The notes beneath the pieces are model-generated. The model searched no databases, was not told the origin of the DNA, and saw only the letters and a list, made by a program, of their open reading frames with translations. A program made the translations under genes and the position numbers. 39,636 bases of DNA, taken from the NCBI GenBank assembly GCA_030533415.1, contig JAUNJE010000026.1, positions 1-39,636 on the forward strand, in the 5' to 3' direction. Below, piece after piece: positions 23,776 through 31,960 of this stretch. Positions within the stretch are counted from its first letter, which is position 1. The number at the start of each line of letters is the position of its first letter. Source of the stretch: Eubacteriales bacterium (lineage in GTDB: Bacteria; Bacillota; Clostridia; Oscillospirales; Oscillospiraceae).

Positions 23776-24777
23776 TTGAAAATCGGACGAATGGAGCACG
23801 GCCTTCTCAACGCCATTACGGATGTTCCCGGGGTTCGGGTGGGCCACTGTACCGTGGATGATGCCCGGCACAAAACCGGCGTGACGGTGCTTCTGCCCTG
23901 TGGGGACGACATTTTTCGGAACAAAATGGTTGCCGCCTGCCATGTGCTCAACGGCTTTGGCAAGACGGCGGGGCTGATACAGATTGAGGAGCTGGGCACC
24001 CTGGAAACCCCCATTGCCCTGACCAATACCCTGAATGTGGGATTGGTGCACGACGCCATGGTGGAATACATGTGCCGCCAGGCGGAGCGCGGCGGATACG
24101 CGGTCAGCTCCGTAAATCCGGTGGTCTGCGAATGCAACGACGCTTCCCTCAATGATATCCGCCACCGGGCCGTGGGGGAAAAGGAGGTCTTTGCCGCCAT
24201 CGAAAGCGCTTGCGCGGACTTTGCCCAGGGAGATGTGGGCGCGGGCAAGGGCATGACCTGCCACGGCCTGAAGGGCGGCATTGGCTCCGCGTCCCGGATC
24301 GTAGAGATCGGAGATGGGCGCTTTACCTTGGGTGTGCTGGTGCTGGCGAACCACGGCTCTCTGCGGGATCTGGTTATCGGCGGGGAGAAAGTGGGAGAGG
24401 CCATCGAGGAACGGATCCATGGAGACGCGCCGGACAAGGGCAGCTGCATCATGATCGTGGGCACCGACCTTCCGGTGACCTCCCGGCAGCTGGGGCGGAT
24501 CATCCGGCGGTGCAGCGTGGGGCTTGCCAGGCTGGGAAGCTATATCGGCCATGGCAGTGGCGAGGTGATGGTGGGCTTCAGCACCGCCAACCGCATCCCC
24601 GAGGAGGGGGACTGCCTGAACCTGCGCTGTATTCACGAATCCTGCATGAACGAGGCCTTTCGGGCAGTGGCGGAGGCCACGGAGGAAGCGGTCCTGCGGG
24701 CCATGCTGGAAGCAAAGCCCGTCACGGGCTACAGCGGCAAGCACCGCCGGAGTCTCAGCGAATTTTGGCAGCCGTAA
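23776..24777 (+). CDS. P1-family (DmpA-like) self-processing aminopeptidase/amidohydrolase
   Basis: The product belongs to peptidase family S58 (DmpA/BapA). These N-terminal-nucleophile-type enzymes cleave themselves into two chains and act on N-terminal residues of peptides. Blocks seen: ITDVPGVRVGHCT at the N-terminus, GLVHDAMVEY, GAGKGMTCHGLKGGIGSASR, and VLVLANHGSLRDL, where the Gly-Ser is the expected autocleavage and nucleophile site. I prefer the TTG at 23776, 7 nt after AGGAGG; an ATG at 23770 sits immediately on that site. The result is 333 residues, a normal size. It appears cytoplasmic, with no signal peptide. The gene may be cotranscribed with the next one, 30 bp on. Confidence 0.92.
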   Translation: MKIGRMEHGLLNAITDVPGVRVGHCTVDDARHKTGVTVLLPCGDDIFRNKMVAACHVLNGFGKTAGLIQIEELGTLETPIALTNTLNVGLVHDAMVEYMCRQAERGGYAVSSVNPVVCECNDASLNDIRHRAVGEKEVFAAIESACADFAQGDVGAGKGMTCHGLKGGIGSASRIVEIGDGRFTLGVLVLANHGSLRDLVIGGEKVGEAIEERIHGDAPDKGSCIMIVGTDLPVTSRQLGRIIRRCSVGLARLGSYIGHGSGEVMVGFSTANRIPEEGDCLNLRCIHESCMNEAFRAVAEATEEAVLRAMLEAKPVTGYSGKHRRSLSEFWQP

Positions 24778-24807
24778 TGGGCAAAAACGGAAAGGAAGGC
24801 ATGGAAT

Positions 24808-25902
24808 ATGATGCAGAATGATTCGACCCGGGCGTTGACGGAGGTCTCTGCCCGCCAGTGGAACTTCGTGACACAGGATAACCTCAGTGCCCGGGAAGCG
24901 GTTGCCTTTCTTCTGGATGGGATGCAGGTGCGAACCTTTCGGAATATCCTCTACCTGGTCTGCGGGAGGGATGATCTGGAAAAAGACCTTGTGGAAGGGC
25001 TGTGCGCCCTGGCCGGAGAGCGTGTCCAGCCAGACAGCATCCGCCGCAAGGTCCGAAACTGGATGAATGGAAAAACCCTCCCGACCGAGCGGGAGGATGT
25101 GTTTCAGATCTGCTTTGCCCTGGAATTAAACCAGGAGCAGGCCAACCGGATGCTGACCCTGCTGACGGAACAGGGCATCCATTACCGAAACGGCCGGGAA
25201 ATGGTGTATGCTTACTGTCTGCGCTATGGCCTTGGGTACGGCAATGCCTGCCGGCTGGCGGAGCAGCTGGTGCACGGAAAATCAGCACCGGATATCCACC
25301 GGGAGCCGCTTACGCAGATGATCCGGCAGGAATTTCAGTCGGTTCAGGCGGAGGAGGATTTGTTTTCCTTTCTTCTGCGGCATCAGGAGCACCTTGGCAG
25401 CTACCATAACACAGCATATGCCTATTTTTGCAAAATGCTGACGCTTTTGACGGGGGAGAACCTGGATGGGGAGGCCTGCTATTCCATGGAGTATGTGGCG
25501 GAAACCTATCTGCGGCTGAACGTGCCCCAGGAGAAAAAGACCGGAGCCTACAGTGATGTTCAGAAAATGGTAAAAAAATACTGGCCCGGTGCCAGAAGCA
25601 TCAAGGCCATGAAAAGCCGCAGCGAGGATGTGAGCCGTAAGACTTTGCTGCTGTTGTATCTCGTTACCGGGGGCGTATGGGACCGGGATTATGACGAGCT
25701 GGACGAAGCTTACATCCAGCCGAAGGAATTTTTGGAGGCCCACTGCAAGCGGATGAACCGGATGCTCATGAACTGCGGAATGTGCCGGATAGATCCGCGA
25801 AATGTCTTTGACTATCTGGTGCTGTATTGCCTGCGGCCGGAGGATGAGCTTTTTATGAGCGACCGCATGGCTGTGCTGGCAGCGGAAATATTCAATACAT
25901 AA
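24808..25902 (+). CDS. Unknown protein with an HTH-like N-terminal region
   Basis: I do not recognise the family. The 364-residue protein looks soluble and largely helical. Residues about 79-118 (RRKVRNWMNGKTLPTEREDV followed by FQICFALELNQEQANRML) resemble the recognition helix and following helices of a lambda-repressor/XRE-type domain. The rest is alternating charged and leucine-rich helices, ending MSDRMAVLAAEIFNT. AAGGAAGG precedes the ATG. It lies between the P1 peptidase and a small XRE repressor, 1 kb before the phospho-signalling cluster. A regulatory role is plausible but not shown. Confidence 0.7.
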   Translation: MMQNDSTRALTEVSARQWNFVTQDNLSAREAVAFLLDGMQVRTFRNILYLVCGRDDLEKDLVEGLCALAGERVQPDSIRRKVRNWMNGKTLPTEREDVFQICFALELNQEQANRMLTLLTEQGIHYRNGREMVYAYCLRYGLGYGNACRLAEQLVHGKSAPDIHREPLTQMIRQEFQSVQAEEDLFSFLLRHQEHLGSYHNTAYAYFCKMLTLLTGENLDGEACYSMEYVAETYLRLNVPQEKKTGAYSDVQKMVKKYWPGARSIKAMKSRSEDVSRKTLLLLYLVTGGVWDRDYDELDEAYIQPKEFLEAHCKRMNRMLMNCGMCRIDPRNVFDYLVLYCLRPEDELFMSDRMAVLAAEIFNT

Positions 25903-25908
25903 TGGGGT

Positions 25909-25946
25909 GTATCCGGTGCGCATGGTGGGCTGTGCGCACCGGATAC
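25909..25946 (+). terminator. Hairpin after the unknown HTH-like gene
   Basis: GTATCCGGTGCGCA (25909-25922) pairs perfectly with TGCGCACCGGATAC (25933-25946). It lacks a T-run. It lies 6 bp past the stop codon. Confidence 0.6.
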
Positions 25947-25974
25947 ATGCTGATTGCTGACACAATTCCGCAAA

Positions 25975-25999
25975 AGCCGCATGGAAGCGGTTTGCGGCT
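25975..25999 (-). terminator. Terminator after the XRE gene
   Basis: AGCCGCA (25975-25981) pairs with TGCGGCT (25993-25999). On the minus strand it is followed by TTTGC. It lies 25 bp downstream of the XRE gene's stop. Confidence 0.55.
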
Positions 26000-26023
26000 G
26001 ATTCAGCGGAGCGTTACATGGGC

Positions 26024-26350
26024 CTACAGCCTGTGGGCCAGTCCTTTCATATAGGCTATGGCCAGCGCCTGTTCCTCTGACGTGAGAACGTTGAAGAGGG
26101 ACAGGCATTCTTTTTGCTCTGCGGTCAGGATTGTGGCCTCATCCTCCCCGGCGAAAAATTGCTGCAGGGAAATGCCAAGGCCGGCACAAAGCCGTTTTAG
26201 GGTGGGCATGGACGGCTGCGCACCCTTCAGCAGCAGGGTATTGAGCGTGGAATAGGGAATGCCGGACCGTTTTGCAAGCTCATAGTAGGAGTAATTCCGC
26301 TCCCGGCAAAGGTCCTTGATCCGCTGAAGCACATCCATTTCCTCCGACAT
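26024..26350 (-). CDS. Small XRE-family transcriptional regulator
   Basis: The 108-residue protein has a complete helix-turn-helix of the lambda-repressor type (IKDLCRERNYSYYELAKRSG followed by IPYSTLNTLL). The closing LKRLCAGLGISLQQFFAGED, a typical XRE end, is followed by a short helical tail (LTSEEQALAIAYMKGLA). AGGAGG lies 6 nt before the ATG. It faces away from the downstream TPR-like gene and the phospho-signalling cluster, so it could act on that divergent region; this is inference from position. Confidence 0.9.
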   Translation of the reverse strand: MSEEMDVLQRIKDLCRERNYSYYELAKRSGIPYSTLNTLLLKGAQPSMPTLKRLCAGLGISLQQFFAGEDEATILTAEQKECLSLFNVLTSEEQALAIAYMKGLAHRL

Positions 26351-26484
26351 AACCGTCCTCCTTTTCTGATTTTCTATAAGTATACCTGATTTGGCAAAAA
26401 AATCCTAGATTGACTATTCGATGCTATCATGACGGTATTCCGTTACTCCGGTGGAATCAGGTTGCCCCGGCGGCAAAATGGCTA

Positions 26485-26493
26485 TGCTATACT
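26485..26493 (+). promoter_or_regulatory. Extended -10 promoter candidate for the TPR-like gene
   Basis: TGCTATACT (26485-26493) is an extended -10 element (TGN plus TATACT). No clear -35 is seen. It lies 41 bp before the ATG. Confidence 0.4.
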
Positions 26494-26533
26494 TGCCCTA
26501 TCAAGGCCGAAAAAACGGCTGTGGAGGGTGCTT

Positions 26534-26887
26534 ATGGAAAAAGAGAAGATGCAAAAGCTGATTGACAGTGGAAACACGCCGGAGGCAATGATCGCGGTGG
26601 CCCAGGCGTATCTGGATGGTGGGGTCCTCCGGGATCCCGTGGCGGCGGAAGGCTGGCTGATGAAAGCCATTGAGGCCGGGGACCCGGTTCAGTCCCCCAA
26701 GGCCATGGGAATTCTGGCTGTCCGGGTGCTGGGAAAAGACCGGGTACTCAGCGATGCGGATTACCGGGATATCCAACGCTGCGTACAGTCGGCCGAAGGC
26801 GCGGAGCGCCAGGAGCTTCTTGCCCTGCTTACATTGGCGTCAGAGGAGCAAAAAGTTTTTGAAGAAACGGATTTTCGTTGCAAATAA
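26534..26887 (+). CDS. Small Sel1/TPR-like protein
   Basis: The 117-residue product starts at the ATG at 26534 with GGAGG 6 nt upstream. It is made of helix pairs (NTPEAMIAVAQAYLDGGV, DPVAAEGWLMKAIEAGDP, SPKAMGILAVRVLG) that resemble Sel1-like or tetratricopeptide repeats, which mediate protein contacts. No membrane segment or enzyme motif is visible. It lies directly before the phospho-signalling cluster, whose promoter starts inside its last codons, and could be a cytoplasmic partner. That link is inference from position. Confidence 0.7.
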   Translation: MEKEKMQKLIDSGNTPEAMIAVAQAYLDGGVLRDPVAAEGWLMKAIEAGDPVQSPKAMGILAVRVLGKDRVLSDADYRDIQRCVQSAEGAERQELLALLTLASEEQKVFEETDFRCK

Positions 26888-26906
26888 AACGGTATTATGA
26901 TACAAT
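26878..26906 (+). promoter_or_regulatory. Promoter of the FHA/kinase/phosphatase cluster
   Basis: -35 TTGCAA (26878-26883), a 17-bp spacer, and -10 TACAAT (26901-26906). It overlaps the end of the TPR-like gene. The first cluster gene follows with AGGAGG at 26916-26921. Confidence 0.7.
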
Positions 26907-26929
26907 CGGCCTTATAGGAGGAATAAAAT

Positions 26930-28633
26930 ATGAAAAATAAAAATTTTATACGCTTATTTACACTGCTGTTGACGCTGGCCTTTTTTGTTCCCCAGTTTGT
27001 TCAGGGCGCCCAGGCCCTGTCGGGAGACATCCTGCTGCCCGGGCAAAATGACAATTCTCTCGACACAAACCTGTTTGATTCGATGAATTCTGATAGTACC
27101 GTTTCCGATTTGCCGGATGGTTTGAACGGCGGGGAAGCGGACAATTCCGTTTTCTTTATGCTATTTACGGACGGCACATCGGATAACTCGATTCTGATGC
27201 ACGCCTTCTATATGGAGGATACCCAGGGGGATGGCAGCACCTATCTGGTAACGTCTTATCTTACCGCTGTGCTGGTAGACGGCGGATTCACCCCCGTAGT
27301 TGTGGGAGCGGACTATCAGGAGACTGCCTCCTATATAACCACTGTGGGATATTACGCGTTTTTTGAAGCGCCTGGTCTGGAGACGTTTACCCCCTTGAAG
27401 ACCGGGACAGAGTTTACGGACATGGTTTATGTTGCGAAGCAAACTGCCAACAGCGGAGGCGTAACCGGACCTCAGTACGACATAATAGATATGTCCGAAG
27501 CGGAGAATCTTGGTGATTTTTATTATTTCCCCGGAGAGACGATCCGTGATGCCTATGTCGGTGCGCCGGTTTTCGATTCTGAGGAATGCGGGCTGATCGG
27601 TTGTCTGGATCTATATAACAGTGACGGCGAGATGGCCATCACGTCTATCATCGGTCTGGAATTTCCTGCTGCGGCGGCCATTGTAAAGGGCAGCGCCCAG
27701 CCGGCAGGCGGGACAACGCCGGAAACCAATCCCCAGGCAGAACCGGCAGCGCAGCCGCAGACAGAGCCGGAAACCCGGGGGACCCAGGAGCAGGACGATG
27801 ACGGCGGTAAAACGGGAACCGCCACGGTAAGCATCCTGGCTGTAGTGGCAGTCATTGCAGCGGTGGGGTTCGTCATGACCAGAAAGACCTCCGGAAAGAA
27901 GGAAAAGGAAGGAACCGCCGTCGTGGAGCAGGGAACCATTTCGCTGGAACCGCAGCCGGATCCCGGCCCCGTGCCGGCGCCTACGCCCGATTCCACCGCC
28001 AAATTCCAGGTGCGGGGTGTCGGCGGCGTCATGAACGGCAGGGTGTTCCCGCTGAATGACGTCCTGCGCTTTGGCCGTGGCGGGCAATGCAGTGTGCTGT
28101 TTCCCCAGGATGCCCCCGGCGTCAGCAGCCTGCATTGCACGCTGGCCATGGAGAATGGCCGGGCGGTGCTGCGGGACGAAAATTCTTCCTATGGAACATA
28201 TTTAGGCAAAAATGTCAGAATGGAACCGGGAGTCAGCTACAATCTTCAGCCCGGAGATGTGTTTACGCTGGCGGAGGGCGGACAGTCCTTCCGTCTGGAA
28301 AACGCCGGCGCCAATGTCCAGGAGCTTACGCCTGCTGTGCGGGCAGTGAATGGCGGCATGGTCTACCGGGCAGATCTGCAGGGCCGCGTTGCCTTTGGGC
28401 GGGATCCCCGGTGCCAGGTGCCGTTTGACGCCAATGACACTTCCGTCAGCGCCAACCACTGTGTCCTGTACCGGGAGGGAGATGTGCTGTATCTGATGGA
28501 TAACGGCTCCACCAACGGCACGTTCCTGGGAGAGAAGGAACGTCTGCGGCCCAACAAGCCCTACCGGGTGTCCAAGGGCCAGGCATTCTTCCTATGCTCC
28601 CCGCAATATACATTCGTCATCATTGAGGATTGA
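26930..28633 (+). CDS. Membrane protein with protease-like extracytoplasmic domain and two cytoplasmic FHA domains
   Basis: The 567-residue product has a signal peptide (residues 1-30) and an extracytoplasmic domain (about 70-250). A Pro/Glu/Gln-rich stalk, one transmembrane helix (about 299-317) and a basic stop-transfer segment follow. Two FHA domains occupy about 360-456 and 467-565. FHA domains bind phosphothreonine. FHA2 is well conserved (FGRDPRC, SANH, NGSTNGTFLG); FHA1 has FGRGGQC and SSLH but SSYGTYLG instead of TNG. The outer domain resembles a trypsin/HtrA fold: STYLVTSYLTA and GAPVFDSEECGLIGCL (about 211-226) fit the strands around the catalytic serine, but no GxSG serine is present, so it is probably an inactive sensor. 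First gene of the cluster. Confidence 0.8.
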   Translation: MKNKNFIRLFTLLLTLAFFVPQFVQGAQALSGDILLPGQNDNSLDTNLFDSMNSDSTVSDLPDGLNGGEADNSVFFMLFTDGTSDNSILMHAFYMEDTQGDGSTYLVTSYLTAVLVDGGFTPVVVGADYQETASYITTVGYYAFFEAPGLETFTPLKTGTEFTDMVYVAKQTANSGGVTGPQYDIIDMSEAENLGDFYYFPGETIRDAYVGAPVFDSEECGLIGCLDLYNSDGEMAITSIIGLEFPAAAAIVKGSAQPAGGTTPETNPQAEPAAQPQTEPETRGTQEQDDDGGKTGTATVSILAVVAVIAAVGFVMTRKTSGKKEKEGTAVVEQGTISLEPQPDPGPVPAPTPDSTAKFQVRGVGGVMNGRVFPLNDVLRFGRGGQCSVLFPQDAPGVSSLHCTLAMENGRAVLRDENSSYGTYLGKNVRMEPGVSYNLQPGDVFTLAEGGQSFRLENAGANVQELTPAVRAVNGGMVYRADLQGRVAFGRDPRCQVPFDANDTSVSANHCVLYREGDVLYLMDNGSTNGTFLGEKERLRPNKPYRVSKGQAFFLCSPQYTFVIIED

Positions 28634-28647
28634 AAGGAGAATGAATT

Positions 28648-30075
28648 ATGAGCAACCGTACCTTTTTTAAGCAGGTAAAGGAAGGGCAAATGAGCCTCGG
28701 AGATATTTTCTCCGAGGTGGGCAGGAAGCATTCCCCAAAAGAAACGGCAAAGGTTCTGATCTCCGGCACGGAGCTGACCACCCCGTCTGAGGCGGAGATG
28801 CTCTCCGGCTGGCAGAAGCCCTTTCTGTTTGCCCGGTTCTTTGGAGGCTTTTTGGCTGTGATCCTGCTGACCTGTTTGCTTGGCACAGTTTTGGCGTATG
28901 AAGGGGCGTCTTTTCTGCTGATGGTGGAAATTCCGTTTCTGGTGCCTTTGACGCTGCTTCTGCTGGTTTGGGAGATGAATGTTCCCCGGAACATTTCTCT
29001 GTACGAGATTTTGAAGATCGTTGCCGTGGGCGGCATCCTGTCCATTATCGCGGCAATTATCGGCTTTAGAATTGAATCCCCCGAAATGGACGCTTGGGCT
29101 GGATTGATAGAGGAGCCTGCCAAGCTGCTGGTGATCTATATGATCTTAAAGCGCAAAAACTATCCCTATGCCATCAACGGCGTTCTTATCGGCATGGCGG
29201 TGGGTGCCGGCTTTGCGATCATGGAATCCCTTGTCTATACCTTTAGCTTATTTTTCGGTGGCATCATAACGGGTGTAAGCCAGCTTTTGAATGGCGAGTG
29301 GATACAGGACGATATTTTGCGGTATGGCTTTTTCTGCGGGTTAGAGACAGCAATCGCCCGGGCGCTTGTAGCGCTCTCCGGCCATGGCGTCTTTGCGGCC
29401 CTTTATGGCGGGGCGCTGGTCAAGGCCAAGGGCACAGATGAGGTTCAGCTGAGCCACTTGGCAAAGCCGGAGTTCCTTCTGTACTTTGCTGTCTCCATCC
29501 TGCTGCACGCGCTGCACAACTACGGGCTGAATCTGGGCTTGCCCCAGATAAAGATACTTACCTTTCAGGCACAAAATGGAGATACTGTCGCCGGAACCCT
29601 GCGCAGTGAGTACATTATCATTGGTGTCATCGCGGTTATTCTTTTGTTAAATTCCCTGCGCTCCGGCGTCAACCAGGTGGTCACCATCTGCGCCGGGAAG
29701 AACGGAGGCCGGGTGACCCAGGCGGTTTACCGGGGCGAAAGTGGAAATCCTGTCTTTGCCGCAGGCACATTTACGCTGGAGGGAATTGCGGGCCCTTGCG
29801 CGGGACAGGTATTCCAGCTGAAGGCCGGACAAGCCCTGACCATCGGCCGCAGCAGCGGCAACGATATCCCTCTGCCCGGCTGTGCCAACGTCAGCTCAGA
29901 GCATTGCCGGGTATCTGTGGAGAACGGCCGTGTCACCGTTACGGACCTGAAGTCCACCAACGGCACTTATCTGGACAGTCAGCGGCTGCTTCCCCGGGTG
30001 TCCACTTCTGCAGCAAACGGTTCCGTGATCTATCTGGGCAACAAAAGCTGCGCCTTTCGTGTGCGGGCTCAGTAA
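28648..30075 (+). CDS. PrsW-family intramembrane metalloprotease fused to an FHA domain
   Basis: The 475-residue protein has about eight hydrophobic helices and the PrsW/CPBP-like signature: LIEEPAKLLVIYMI (EExxK at 155-159), GMAVGAGFAIMES (Glu 193), SGHGVFAALYGG (His 246) and LLHALHNYG (His 287 and 290). In Bacillus, PrsW cleaves the anti-sigma factor RsiW. After the last helix an FHA domain (about 378-473) shows LTIGRSSGNDIPLP, SSEHCRV and DLKSTNGTYLD, all key phosphothreonine-binding positions intact. The FHA would be cytoplasmic and could recruit phosphorylated partners or substrates to the protease. AAAGGAG precedes the ATG, 14 bp after the previous gene. Confidence 0.88.
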   Translation: MSNRTFFKQVKEGQMSLGDIFSEVGRKHSPKETAKVLISGTELTTPSEAEMLSGWQKPFLFARFFGGFLAVILLTCLLGTVLAYEGASFLLMVEIPFLVPLTLLLLVWEMNVPRNISLYEILKIVAVGGILSIIAAIIGFRIESPEMDAWAGLIEEPAKLLVIYMILKRKNYPYAINGVLIGMAVGAGFAIMESLVYTFSLFFGGIITGVSQLLNGEWIQDDILRYGFFCGLETAIARALVALSGHGVFAALYGGALVKAKGTDEVQLSHLAKPEFLLYFAVSILLHALHNYGLNLGLPQIKILTFQAQNGDTVAGTLRSEYIIIGVIAVILLLNSLRSGVNQVVTICAGKNGGRVTQAVYRGESGNPVFAAGTFTLEGIAGPCAGQVFQLKAGQALTIGRSSGNDIPLPGCANVSSEHCRVSVENGRVTVTDLKSTNGTYLDSQRLLPRVSTSAANGSVIYLGNKSCAFRVRAQ

Positions 30076-30081
30076 CAGGCG

Positions 30082-31272
30082 ATGAGTGCAGTCAATCGTG
30101 CCCTTCGGCCGGGTACTGTGATCCACAGCCGCTACCGGGTGGAGCAGGTGCTGGGAGCGGGCGGCTTTGGCGTCACCTACCGGGTGACGGACCTGCGGGA
30201 AAACCGGACCGCCGCCATGAAGGAGTACATACCCCAGGATATCGCCGTCCGCCGGATCGGCGGCACCGGGGTGGTGCCGCGTCCGGGCTGCGATGCGCCC
30301 TTTGAGCAGTTCCGCGACCGCTTCCTGGAGGAAGCGAGAATTATTTACCGCTACCGGGGCCATCCCAACATCATTCGGGTGCAGCACCTTTTTTATGAAA
30401 ACAATACCGCTTATTATGTGATGGAATTCATTGACGGAATGGATTTTGGCAAATACCTGGAGCGCAGCGGCCAGCGGCTTTCCTGGGAGGATATTCGTCC
30501 GGTCATGGCCCAGGTGGCGGCTGCCCTGCAGGAGGTTCACGGCAGCGGTATGATCCACTGCGACATCAGTCCGGATAATATTTTCCTTCTCAGCGGCGGG
30601 CAGGTAAAGCTTATCGATTTTGGCGCGGCCAAAAGTATGCTTCACGGAAAATCCTCCGTCATGCTGCTCAAGCGGGGCTTTGCACCGCCGGAGCAGCTGT
30701 CGTCCCAGGGGCGGCTTGGCCCCTGGACGGATATCTACGCTATGGCGGTGACCATCTACCGTGCGTTTACCGGGAAAATGCCGCCGACGGCGGAGGAGCG
30801 GCTTACCTCGGATGCAACCATCTGGCCCTCAGAGCTGGGCATTGCGGCGCCGTCCCGGCAATGGGAGCAGGCGCTGCGGAAGGCCATGTCCCTGCGCGTC
30901 GAGGACCGGTATCAGGATGTCGCCGCGTTCTGGGCGGAGCTTGCCGGCACCCAGGCCGTGCCGGAGCTGGAATGTTTCCGGGGAATTTACGCAGGCACCA
31001 AATTTCAGATTCGGGGGGAGACCCTGTTGGGGACCGACAGCAGCCGCTGCAGCATCCTTTTTCCGCCGGGCACGCCGGGAGTCAGCCGGGTGCATATGCG
31101 GGTCTGGGCGGAAGATGCGCAGCTGCGGGTCATGGACATGGGATCCAGCTACGGTACCTGGCTGAACGGCCAGCGGATGATTCCGGGCTTGGCATATGCC
31201 CTTGCCCCCGGTATGCTCCTTGTCCTGGGAGACGGACAGGTTTTCCGCGCGGCTCCGCCGGAATCCAAATGA
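30082..31272 (+). CDS. Ser/Thr protein kinase with C-terminal FHA domain
   Basis: The 396-residue soluble protein contains a Hanks-type kinase domain (about 15-290). The glycine loop is LGAGGFGVTY, the ATP-binding Lys is in AAMKEYIPQD (residue 47), and EEAR supplies the helix-C Glu. The catalytic loop is HCDISPDN (159-166) and LIDFGAAK carries the metal-binding Asp. The usual HRD is HCD, so it is a non-RD kinase with the catalytic Asp kept. The FHA domain (about 298-390) has SRVH and SSYGTWLNG, but the conserved GR is GT (LLGTDSSRC), which may weaken phosphothreonine binding. No membrane helix. It starts 6 bp after the PrsW gene; the binding site is weak, implying coupling. Confidence 0.9.
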   Translation: MSAVNRALRPGTVIHSRYRVEQVLGAGGFGVTYRVTDLRENRTAAMKEYIPQDIAVRRIGGTGVVPRPGCDAPFEQFRDRFLEEARIIYRYRGHPNIIRVQHLFYENNTAYYVMEFIDGMDFGKYLERSGQRLSWEDIRPVMAQVAAALQEVHGSGMIHCDISPDNIFLLSGGQVKLIDFGAAKSMLHGKSSVMLLKRGFAPPEQLSSQGRLGPWTDIYAMAVTIYRAFTGKMPPTAEERLTSDATIWPSELGIAAPSRQWEQALRKAMSLRVEDRYQDVAAFWAELAGTQAVPELECFRGIYAGTKFQIRGETLLGTDSSRCSILFPPGTPGVSRVHMRVWAEDAQLRVMDMGSSYGTWLNGQRMIPGLAYALAPGMLLVLGDGQVFRAAPPESK

Positions 31273-31327
31273 ACCGATGAAGCAATACATATGATATTAT
31301 GGATATAACAAACAGGAGGTAATTTCA

Positions 31328-31960
31328 ATGGAACTTATTAAATGCAAAAACGGCCATAGCTATGATCCTTCCATCACCCCGGAGTGTCCCGAATGCGCAA
31401 GGCTGAGGGGCCATACCCTGCCGCTGGACACGTCTGCCTATCTCCCCAACGATGAGATTGGCAAGACCATGCCCCTTCGCCGGGACACGGTACCCATCAA
31501 TCACCAGACGTCCCATTGGGCAGATACGGACGATTACCGCAGCGCCAGTCTGGCCTCGGATGGCTACGACCCCACCTTGCCCGTTAATTACGACAAGGGT
31601 CCCCTCCACGACAAGGCAGCGCGGCCCGTTACCGGCTGGCTGGTATGTATTGACGGCCCCGAAAAAGGCCGGGACTACCGCCTTCACGAGGAATACAACT
31701 ACATCGGCCGCAGCACGAAGATGGATGTCTGCATTGCCGGGGATCCCACGGTTTCCCGGGAAAATCATGCCATCATCGCCTATGATACCCAGGAGCGGAT
31801 GTTCTTTTTTGCTCCCTCCAGCGGTGCAAGCATCGTCCGCCACAACGGCAAGGCGGTTTTGAGCAATGTGGAGCTGAAATACGGCGACAGGCTGCAGATG
31901 GGGAAGGGAACGTTCCTGTTTGTACCTCTGTGCGGAGAGAGTTTTCAATGGGAGGATTAA
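31328..31960 (+). CDS. Zinc-ribbon FHA-domain protein
   Basis: The 210-residue protein begins MELIKCKNGHSYDPSITPECPEC, a C/H-rich zinc-ribbon-like knuckle. A linker with several Thr-Pro-like sites follows (EIGKTMPLRRDTVPI, GYDPTLPV). A C-terminal FHA domain (about 100-205) has YIGRSTKMDVCI and VSRENHAII; the loop that is usually TNG reads SSGASIVRHNG. In actinobacterial GarA/OdhI, a threonine ahead of the FHA is phosphorylated by a kinase and then folds back on it; the linker threonines here could act likewise (inference). AGGAGG precedes the ATG. Its 3' end overlaps the next gene by 13 bp. Confidence 0.85.
   Translation: MELIKCKNGHSYDPSITPECPECARLRGHTLPLDTSAYLPNDEIGKTMPLRRDTVPINHQTSHWADTDDYRSASLASDGYDPTLPVNYDKGPLHDKAARPVTGWLVCIDGPEKGRDYRLHEEYNYIGRSTKMDVCIAGDPTVSRENHAIIAYDTQERMFFFAPSSGASIVRHNGKAVLSNVELKYGDRLQMGKGTFLFVPLCGESFQWED

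Noticed and set aside
23761-24744. 327-residue open frame on the minus strand
   Set aside because: It is opposite the P1-family peptidase, which has all family blocks.
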